DNA of 34,471 bases from positions 1 through 34,471 of the forward strand of contig JAYUYT010000034.1 of NCBI GenBank assembly GCA_043752345.1, read 5' to 3'. This document shows positions 24,999 through 31,329 of the stretch, in pieces; the first letter of the stretch is position 1; every line of letters begins with the position of its first letter. The notes under the pieces were generated by a model. That model worked only from the letters and a program-made list of their open reading frames with translations, had not been told where the DNA came from and did no database searches. Position numbers and translations under genes: made by a program. This DNA comes from VFJL01 sp043752345 (lineage in GTDB: Bacteria; Pseudomonadota; Gammaproteobacteria; Burkholderiales; Nitrosomonadaceae).

Positions 24999-25107
24999 AA
25001 ATAAGGCTGACTATTGCACCACTTGGTGCTCTGCTAAAGTCAGCAAGTTCGCAAGCAGCATTTTATGCTCGCGCTGGTTTTTATTACTGCCTCAGGAGAA
25101 AGTTCGC

Positions 25108-25977
25108 ATGTCACAAAAACACCCTGTTATCGCCGTCACTGGATCGTCCGGAGCTGGTACCTCGACGGTCAAGAACAGTTTCGAGCATGTTTTCCGCCGC
25201 GAAAATTTGACCGCCGTAGTGGTAGAGGGCGACAGCTTTCATCGCTACGATCGCGATGCAATGAAAAAAGCCGTGGCTGAATCGGAGAAAGATGGCGGCC
25301 GCCCCATTAGTCATTTCGGTCCCGAGGCCAACGAATTCGACAAACTGGAAGCGCTGTTCAAGGAATACGGCAAGAACGGCAAGGGCAAGACCCGTTTGTA
25401 CTTACACAATGACGAAGAAGCCGCGCCATACAAGCAGAAAGCCGGCACCTTCACCCCCTGGTCGCAGATTGCAGCCGGTTCCGATCTGCTGTTTTACGAA
25501 GGCTTGCACGGCGGGGTCAAGAGCGACACTGCAGACGTGGCCAAGTACGTGGACTTGCTGGTCGGCGTAGTACCCATCGTCAACTTGGAGTGGATCCAGA
25601 AAATCCGCCGTGACACGAGTGCACGTGGTTATTCGGCGGAAGCCGTAACACACACCATTCTGCGGCGCATGCATGATTATGTGCACTACATTACCCCGCA
25701 ATTCTCCCGCACCCACGTTAATTTCCAACGAGTGCCGACGGTAGATACATCCAATCCTTTTATCGCGCGCGAAATTCCGACTCCGGATGAAAGTTTTGTC
25801 GTGATCCGCTTCCGTGATCCCAAGAGCATGGATTTTCCTTACCTGCTCGCCATGATTCACGACTCCTTCATGTCGCGGCCAAATACCATCGTCGTGCCTG
25901 GTGGACGAATGGGACTGGCCATCGAACTGGTATTGACACCGCTGATTCTGGATCTGGTGGCGAAGAGCAAGAAGTAG
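25108..25977 (+). CDS. prkB: Phosphoribulokinase (proteobacterial type)
   Basis: Phosphoribulokinase phosphorylates ribulose 5-phosphate to ribulose 1,5-bisphosphate, the substrate of RubisCO, and is specific to the Calvin cycle. The 289-residue product matches the roughly 290-residue octameric proteobacterial class. It has the P-loop GSSGAGTST (residues 12-20), VVEGDSFHRYDRDAM with the catalytic Asp/His region, RPISHFGPEANEFDKLEALF, DLLFYEGLHGG, KIRRDTSARGYSAEAVT, and the C-terminal NTIVVPGGRMGLAIELVLTPLI. AGGAG lies 8 nt before the ATG. It stands alone, without cbbLS or other Calvin genes nearby. The symbol prkB (or cbbP) depends on convention. A compact stem-loop follows it. Confidence 0.95.
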   Translation: MSQKHPVIAVTGSSGAGTSTVKNSFEHVFRRENLTAVVVEGDSFHRYDRDAMKKAVAESEKDGGRPISHFGPEANEFDKLEALFKEYGKNGKGKTRLYLHNDEEAAPYKQKAGTFTPWSQIAAGSDLLFYEGLHGGVKSDTADVAKYVDLLVGVVPIVNLEWIQKIRRDTSARGYSAEAVTHTILRRMHDYVHYITPQFSRTHVNFQRVPTVDTSNPFIAREIPTPDESFVVIRFRDPKSMDFPYLLAMIHDSFMSRPNTIVVPGGRMGLAIELVLTPLILDLVAKSKK

Positions 25978-25998
25978 TAGTCCCGCCTATCTTATTGA

Positions 25999-26012
25999 CG
26001 GGGATATCCCCG
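25999..26012. terminator. Perfect palindrome after phosphoribulokinase, possible stem-loop
   Basis: CGGGGATATCCCCG is a perfect 14-bp palindrome, able to form a 5-bp GC-rich stem with an ATAT loop, 22 nt after the phosphoribulokinase stop. It is not followed by a clear T run, so it could be a weak or factor-assisted terminator, an mRNA-stabilising hairpin, or an operator for the helicase gene that begins 79 nt later. Confidence 0.3.
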
Positions 26013-26047
26013 CACACTCTGTTTCCTGCGTAGTTCGGTGAAGGCTG

Positions 26048-26053
26048 TATAAT
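26048..26053 (+). promoter_or_regulatory. -10 element of the UvrD-type helicase gene
   Basis: A perfect TATAAT occurs 37 nt before the helicase ATG, in the context CTGTATAATTCC, as before leuS. A clear -35 is not visible. Predicted transcription starts near 26060, with a leader of about 30 nt lacking a Shine-Dalgarno. Confidence 0.45.
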
Positions 26054-26090
26054 TCCGGCTTTGAATTTCCCCGGAAACCGCCTTCTCCCC

Positions 26091-28337
26091 ATGTCTTCCC
26101 TACTTTCCGGCCTTAATCCAGAGCAACTCGAAGCAGTCACCCTGCCGCACCAGTCAGCCTTGGTACTGGCAGGTGCAGGTAGCGGCAAAACCAGGGTGCT
26201 CACCACCCGCATTGCACATTTGATCCAGTCCGGCCAGGTCAGCCCACACGGCATCCTCGCCGTCACCTTCACTAACAAAGCGGCCAAGGAAATGCTCATC
26301 CGCATTTCCGCGATGCTGCCGATCAATACCCGCGGCATGTGGGTCGGCACTTTTCATGGTCTGTGCAACCGCATGCTGCGCGCCCACCATCAGGATGCCG
26401 GACTGCCACAGGCCTTTCAGATTCTCGATTCTGCCGATCAGTTGGCAATCATCAAACGCATCCTGAAAAGTCTCGGTGCTGACGACGAAAAATTTCCGCC
26501 ACGCCAGGTACAGTGGTTCATCAATAATGCAAAAGAGGAAGGGTTGCGCGCGTCGCAGGTTGAAGTCTACGATGATTTCGCGCGCAAGATGACTGAGTTC
26601 TACACAGTCTACGAGCAACAGTGCAACAAGGAAGGTGTGGTGGATTTTGCCGAACTGCTGCTGCGCAGTTATGAATTGCTCATCCGCAACGAAATTCTGC
26701 GCGAGCATTACTGCGCGCGCTTCAATCATATTCTGGTCGACGAGTTTCAGGACACCAGCCGGTTGCAATACAAATGGCTCAAACTGCTGGCCGGTGACAG
26801 AGCCGCCGTGTTTGTGGTGGGCGATGACGACCAAAGCATTTATGCATTTCGTGGCGCCAATACCGGCAATATGAAGGATTTCGAGCGTGACTTTCGCATT
26901 ACGAAAATCATCAAGCTGGAACAGAACTACCGCTCGCACGGCAACATACTGGATGCTGCCAACACGCTGATACGCAACAATAGCGGACGTCTTGGCAAAA
27001 ACTTGTGGACTTCGGAAGGTCATGGCGAACTGCTGCGCGTGTATAACGCACCGACCGATTTCGATGAGGCCGCGTTCATCGTCGACGAAGTGAAGTCGCT
27101 GCGCGCCGAAGGAGTGGCACTCACGCAAATGGCGCTGTTGTACCGTTCCAACGCACAGTCGCGGGTACTGGAACATGCCCTGTTCAACGCTGCACTGGCT
27201 TACCGGGTATACGGCGGCATGCGCTTCTTTGAGCGCCAGGAAATCAAGCACGCGCTGGCTTACCTGCGGCTGATTGCCAACCCCGACAATGACAATGCGT
27301 TGCTGCGGGTGATCAATTTTCCACTACGCGGCATCGGCGCGCGCAGTCTGGAACAATTGCAAGATGAAGCCAAGCGCCAAGAAGGAAGTCTGTGGGCAGC
27401 GATACAAAAAAATCATGGCGCTAGAGCAACCCTTATTCAGGATTCCGGCGTCACGGTATCACCTGATAGCAGCAGGGGATCGGATAAACCAAAGAAAGGG
27501 GTAGAGAGCTTTGTTGCCCTGATCGAGATTCTGCGCGATAGTTGCGAAGGGTTGCCGCTGCCGGAAATCGTTGAACATATGCTCGAGCATAGCGGACTGA
27601 TCGCACATTATCGCGCCGAGCGCGAAGGGGCTGACCGGCTGGAAAACCTGAACGAATTGATCAATGCCGCCATTAGCTTCGTGCATGAAGCCGAGGACGA
27701 CAGCCTCACGGCATTTCTTGCCCATGCCTCGCTGGAAGCAGGCGAGCATCAGGCCGGCAGCGGTCAGGACGCACTGCAATTGATGACGGTGCATTCTTCC
27801 AAGGGACTGGAGTTTCACACGGTATTCTTGAGCGGACTGGAAGAAGGCTTGTTTCCCCATGAGAATAGCCGCAACGAAGCCGGTGGCCTGGAAGAAGAGC
27901 GGCGCTTGATGTATGTAGCCCTGACCCGTGCGCGGCAGCGGTTATATTTGAGTTTTGCCCAGAGCCGCATGCTGCATGGCCAGACTCGCTACAATGTCCC
28001 GTCACGCTTCTTGCAGGAAATTCCGGACAACCTGCTGAAATGGCTACAGCCAGTGCAAAAAGCGGGGTACCAAAGTCATGCGCCTGAAACCGGAAAGCGG
28101 GCGTCGAACGTGGCAATCCGGGAATCCGGGTTTGGCATGCAGGATCACAGCACGAGTGTTCGGGATGCAGAAGCAGCACAATGGCGCGTGGGACAGAATG
28201 TGACTCACGCCAAGTTTGGTGCAGGTGTGATTGTCAGTTGCGAAAGCCAGGGTGCGGATGCGCGTGTTCAGGTGAAATTCAGTCACGCTGGAACAAAGTG
28301 GCTGTCTCTGCAGTACGCCAAGCTGGTTCCCGCCTGA
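26091..28337 (+). CDS. uvrD: DNA helicase II, UvrD type (SF1A)
   Basis: UvrD is the 3'-5' helicase of nucleotide excision and mismatch repair. The 748-residue product shows all SF1A motifs: GAGSGKT (I), VTFTNKAAKEM (Ia), DEFQDTS (II), GDDDQSIYAFRGA (III), LEQNYRSH (IV), VHSSKGLEFHTVFL (V) and EERRLMYVALTRAR (VI). The C-terminal segment (WRVGQNVTHAKFGAGVIVSCE) is the UvrD tail that binds partners. It is slightly longer than E. coli UvrD (720), partly from two low-complexity stretches, near residues 448-467 and 675-690, that resemble the GAATC-type tracts of murE. ATG at 26091 gives MSSLLSGLNPEQLEAV, as in the family; the in-frame TTG at 26061 is unlikely. Confidence 0.95.
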   Translation: MSSLLSGLNPEQLEAVTLPHQSALVLAGAGSGKTRVLTTRIAHLIQSGQVSPHGILAVTFTNKAAKEMLIRISAMLPINTRGMWVGTFHGLCNRMLRAHHQDAGLPQAFQILDSADQLAIIKRILKSLGADDEKFPPRQVQWFINNAKEEGLRASQVEVYDDFARKMTEFYTVYEQQCNKEGVVDFAELLLRSYELLIRNEILREHYCARFNHILVDEFQDTSRLQYKWLKLLAGDRAAVFVVGDDDQSIYAFRGANTGNMKDFERDFRITKIIKLEQNYRSHGNILDAANTLIRNNSGRLGKNLWTSEGHGELLRVYNAPTDFDEAAFIVDEVKSLRAEGVALTQMALLYRSNAQSRVLEHALFNAALAYRVYGGMRFFERQEIKHALAYLRLIANPDNDNALLRVINFPLRGIGARSLEQLQDEAKRQEGSLWAAIQKNHGARATLIQDSGVTVSPDSSRGSDKPKKGVESFVALIEILRDSCEGLPLPEIVEHMLEHSGLIAHYRAEREGADRLENLNELINAAISFVHEAEDDSLTAFLAHASLEAGEHQAGSGQDALQLMTVHSSKGLEFHTVFLSGLEEGLFPHENSRNEAGGLEEERRLMYVALTRARQRLYLSFAQSRMLHGQTRYNVPSRFLQEIPDNLLKWLQPVQKAGYQSHAPETGKRASNVAIRESGFGMQDHSTSVRDAEAAQWRVGQNVTHAKFGAGVIVSCESQGADARVQVKFSHAGTKWLSLQYAKLVPA

Positions 28338-28365
28338 AAGGGGATAGCTGGCAACAGTCGTCGGA

Positions 28366-29091
28366 TTATACTGCCGGCTCGTCTGTGTCCACAAAAATGC
28401 CTTCGTAGCTCGCATAGAGCGAGGCAAACAGTACCGGTACCAGCACGAAAAATCCCAAGCCATAGGGCATCGCGGCGATCACCGCCAGCACCACCAGCGT
28501 GATGGTGTAAAGCTGCAGCGGTATGATGTTCTTCAGGCAGGCAAAAAAACTTAACTGCATCGCGGCCAATGCGGGCATATTTTTAAATACCACCAGCAAG
28601 GGTGCAAACCAGGCCGCCATCATCAACGGGATGGACAGTGCTAGCGCCACCATCATGGCGGTAAGACCGCTGCTCATGACACTTTTCAACTCATTCTCGT
28701 CGACCCTTTTCCCGTCTATCAACAAATCCATCATCACGCTGCCACCGAACAACATAGCCACACCCAGGATCAACACTTGCCCCACCAAGTAGACTCCTCC
28801 TACGGTGATCAACGGGACGGGGGTTCTTTTGAAGCCCGCAAACAAATGGGCAAGCTCCAGTTTATCGCCTTGCTCCAGCGCCCTGCACCCTATCATCAAC
28901 CCGGCCAGAAATGCCGGCGAGAGCAACGTGAAAACAAACTGCCCCACCATCGGAACAAGCGCCAACGTGGCTGCGATCAGCAGCAGGACGGCGCACAGCA
29001 GGATCCAGGCCAGCGGAGCTTTGAGAAACAGGTAGGAACCGTTCACGATCCATTGCAATCCTTGCTTCGCCCCAACTTGCCTGGCTTCCAT
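28366..29091 (-). CDS. BPSS1780-family membrane protein
   Basis: A 241-residue integral membrane protein with about five to six hydrophobic segments. The N-terminus MEARQVGAKQGLQWIVNGSYLFLKAPLAWI resembles the betaproteobacterial BPSS1780 family (function unknown), followed by LLSPAFLAGLMIGCRALEQGDKLELAHLFAGFK. GGAG lies 10 nt before the ATG at 29091, so this start is preferred to an in-frame TTG at 29106. It lies 60 nt downstream of thrB in the same direction and converges on uvrD with a 28-nt gap. The product probably sits in the inner membrane, and nothing here indicates a substrate. Confidence 0.75.
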   Translation of the reverse strand: MEARQVGAKQGLQWIVNGSYLFLKAPLAWILLCAVLLLIAATLALVPMVGQFVFTLLSPAFLAGLMIGCRALEQGDKLELAHLFAGFKRTPVPLITVGGVYLVGQVLILGVAMLFGGSVMMDLLIDGKRVDENELKSVMSSGLTAMMVALALSIPLMMAAWFAPLLVVFKNMPALAAMQLSFFACLKNIIPLQLYTITLVVLAVIAAMPYGLGFFVLVPVLFASLYASYEGIFVDTDEPAV

Positions 29092-29151
29092 TTTTTGTAT
29101 CTCCAATAGGGGGCCTTACCCCCGTCCACTCTTGCTTCAGCGATCTACCAC

Positions 29152-30102
29152 TCATACCCAGATCTGCGTCAGCTCGGGGTGGAATGTCGAATGATTTTTC
29201 AGTATGCGCCGGAAATGGGTCGGGTCCTTGATATGAGTGAGCTCTCCCATGCGCGGCAAGTGATAGTCATACAGCCGTGACATCCAGAAGCGAAAAGCCC
29301 CCGCGCGTAGCATCACCGGCCAGGCATTGCGTTCGGTGGCAGTGAGCGGACGGGTGCGGTGATAGGCTCCGATCAGGGATGATAGGCGCGCCTCGTCCAG
29401 TTCGCAACTTTCAGTCAGACACCAATCATTGACGGCAATGGCAAGATCAAACAGTAACGCATCATTGCAGGCAAAATAAAAATCAATCACGCCGCCGATA
29501 GTACCATCGACGAACAGTACATTGTCACGAAACAGATCTGCATGAATCACGCCACGCGGCAGATCTTCAAAATGGTGTGCAGACTGAAAACGCAGCTCCT
29601 CCTTGAACATCTCCGCTTCCTCCACTACCAGAAACGGCATGACATCAGGCGCTATGGCTTTCCACCATTTCGGCCCGCGTGGGTTCTCCATTTTTTCAGG
29701 ATAGGACAGACCGGATAAGTGCATATCCGCCAGCAACGCGCCAACTTCGGCACAATGCGCGGGGGTGGGATGTTCCTGAGATTTTCCCGGTAAGCAGGTA
29801 ACGATGCTCGCCGGCTTGCCGTTCAGCTCGCCAAGAAATCTATTGTCGATATTGGCTACCGGGCTGGGGCAGGGAATGCCGTGGCGTGACAAATGCGCCA
29901 TCAGATTAAGGTAATAGGGCAAATCGGATGCAGTCAGCTTCTCAAACAGGGTAAGAACATATTTTCCGTGACTGGTGGTAACAAAATAATTGGTATTCTC
30001 GATACCTGAGGAGATTCCCTGCAGATCAAGCAGCGTACCGAGGGAATAGTTTCTCAACCAGGTAGAAAGCTGCTCTTGGGTGACAGTGGTAAAAACAGAC
30101 AT
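29152..30102 (-). CDS. thrB: Homoserine kinase, ThrB type II (APH fold)
   Basis: ThrB phosphorylates homoserine with ATP in threonine synthesis. The 316-residue protein is of the aminoglycoside-phosphotransferase-fold type found in beta- and some gammaproteobacteria, not the GHMP-fold type of E. coli. Catalytic loop HADLFRDNVLF (Brenner-type HxDxxxxN) and the metal-binding IDFYFACND are present. The N-terminus MSVFTTVTQEQLSTWLRNYSLG and ISSGIENTNYFV match the family. No Shine-Dalgarno is evident. thrA, thrC and hom are not adjacent; DUF2782 lies upstream (gap 70 nt), a pairing often seen in betaproteobacteria. Confidence 0.95.
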   Translation of the reverse strand: MSVFTTVTQEQLSTWLRNYSLGTLLDLQGISSGIENTNYFVTTSHGKYVLTLFEKLTASDLPYYLNLMAHLSRHGIPCPSPVANIDNRFLGELNGKPASIVTCLPGKSQEHPTPAHCAEVGALLADMHLSGLSYPEKMENPRGPKWWKAIAPDVMPFLVVEEAEMFKEELRFQSAHHFEDLPRGVIHADLFRDNVLFVDGTIGGVIDFYFACNDALLFDLAIAVNDWCLTESCELDEARLSSLIGAYHRTRPLTATERNAWPVMLRAGAFRFWMSRLYDYHLPRMGELTHIKDPTHFRRILKNHSTFHPELTQIWV

Positions 30103-30172
30103 GAGTAGGGAGAATAGGAAGGAAGATGTGGCATGCGCCGCTGCATCCCCTTCCCCGTCCTTTATGGAAATT

Positions 30173-30526
30173 TTAGAACCGGTGTATTACCCACATCGGC
30201 GGACGTATGCCCTGATCCATATCACTGCGGGTGGCAAACGTGCCATCGCCACGGTTATCGATCAGGTAATACGGCAGACCGATACGCGGAGTAACCTTGA
30301 TCATATAGATCTGGCCATTGCTGCGATACTCCTCGACCGTGTCCTGCCCGCGCTTGATAATGGTAACCTGTGGTTCCAGCGAGGCATCCTGCTCTGAGCC
30401 GGCCGCTGGCGGCGGCAGCGGCAACTCTGGCGGCTCCGGTATCGGCACCAGTTTTTTGGGTGGAATGGACTGTGCCGCCACTGGCAGCGCGAAGCTTAAC
30501 AACAATGCAAGAATTATTCGATGCAT
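30173..30526 (-). CDS. DUF2782 periplasmic protein
   Basis: A 117-residue secreted protein with a cleavable signal peptide (MHRIILALLLSFALPVAAQS, likely cut after AQ). A Pro-rich region follows (VPIPEPPELPLPPPAAG), then a compact domain: PQVTIIKRGQDTVEEYRSNG, QIYMIKVTPRIGLPYYLID and the Asp/Arg-rich C-terminus GIRPPMWVIHRF. These features match DUF2782, common next to thrB and polA in betaproteobacteria; function is unknown. GGGAG lies 6 nt before the ATG. It lies 51 nt after the LOG-type gene, same strand. Confidence 0.85.
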   Translation of the reverse strand: MHRIILALLLSFALPVAAQSIPPKKLVPIPEPPELPLPPPAAGSEQDASLEPQVTIIKRGQDTVEEYRSNGQIYMIKVTPRIGLPYYLIDNRGDGTFATRSDMDQGIRPPMWVIHRF

Positions 30527-30577
30527 GGTAGCTCCCGGCTATATCAATATGTTTATTCTAGCTGAAATCTCGTACCG

Positions 30578-31306
30578 TTATAAATTGAGTTGAACTTCCC
30601 GTTCCTCCACCGAAGGCTCGAAGCCACGGGTCTCGTAATACTGGAAGATCGCATTCACCACTTGATGGGGCTCATCAATCACCTGTACCAGGTCCATATC
30701 TTCCGCAGAGATCATGTTCTCAGCTACCAGCAACTGTCGAAACCAGTCGAGCATGCCACCCCAGAAATCCGAGCAAACCAGGATGATCGGCATTTTCCGG
30801 GTTTTGCCAGTTTGTACCAGCGTAAGCGCTTCCATCAACTCATCCAGTGTACCGAACCCGCCCGGCATAACCACATAGGCGGTGGCAAATTTCACGAACA
30901 TGTATTTGCGCGCAAAGAAATGGCGGAAAGTCTGACTGACATCCTGATAAGCATTGCTATGCTGCTCGTGCGGAAGCTGAATGTTGAGGCCAACGCTGAG
31001 TGATTTACCGGAATATGCGCCCTTGTTGGCCGCTTCCATGATGCCGGGGCCACCGCCAGAAATCACCGAGAAACCCGCATCGGACAATTGCCGTGCAATC
31101 TGCTCGGCCAGTTTATAGTGGGGATGATCAGGCAGAGTGCGCGCACTGCCAAAGATGCTTACCGCAGGCTGGATTGAGTTGAGGCGCTCCGTTGCCTCGA
31201 CAAATTCTGCCATAATCCCGAACACGCGCCAGGACTCTTTTGCCGACCAGGATTTTTCCAGCGAGTCGGCGGTCATGGTGCTGGCTAGCTTGTCTTGTGC
31301 GCTCAT
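30578..31306 (-). CDS. LOG-family protein (TIGR00730 type), possible nucleotide 5'-monophosphate phosphoribohydrolase
   Basis: The 242-residue product has the Rossmann-like LOG/lysine-decarboxylase-like fold signature SGGGPGIMEAANKGA and the catalytic PGGFGTLDELMEALTLVQTGK. Known members cleave ribose from cytokinin nucleotides or AMP-type nucleotides; in bacteria the substrate is often an NMP (PpnN). The motif set supports the enzyme class; the true substrate is not visible. The ATG at 31306 has AAGG 8 nt upstream and is chosen over an in-frame start at 31360 that would lie inside polA. The gene is divergent from polA, with only 23 bp between the two starts. Confidence 0.9.
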   Translation of the reverse strand: MSAQDKLASTMTADSLEKSWSAKESWRVFGIMAEFVEATERLNSIQPAVSIFGSARTLPDHPHYKLAEQIARQLSDAGFSVISGGGPGIMEAANKGAYSGKSLSVGLNIQLPHEQHSNAYQDVSQTFRHFFARKYMFVKFATAYVVMPGGFGTLDELMEALTLVQTGKTRKMPIILVCSDFWGGMLDWFRQLLVAENMISAEDMDLVQVIDEPHQVVNAIFQYYETRGFEPSVEEREVQLNL

Positions 31307-31329
31307 GCGGAAACCTTTAGAAGAATTGA

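Larger units (their letters stand above)
24780..25107. promoter_or_regulatory. Divergent intergenic region between leuS and phosphoribulokinase
   Basis: This 328-bp region holds no gene. Toward leuS it carries a perfect minus-strand TATAAT (24817-24812), preceded only by weak -35 candidates. Toward the kinase gene there is a candidate sigma70 promoter at 24963-24992. In the middle lies an inverted repeat, GGTCT (24903-24907) and AGACC (24918-24922), of unknown role. The kinase start is served by an AGGAG Shine-Dalgarno 8 nt before 25108. Confidence 0.7.

Noticed and set aside
26154..27251. Minus-strand frame of 365 codons opposite uvrD
   Set aside because: It covers the helicase motif region of uvrD in antisense and has no ribosome site or known domain.
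28366..30102. A threonine biosynthesis operon around thrB
   Set aside because: Neighbours are DUF2782 and a BPSS1780-type membrane protein, not thrA, hom or thrC.
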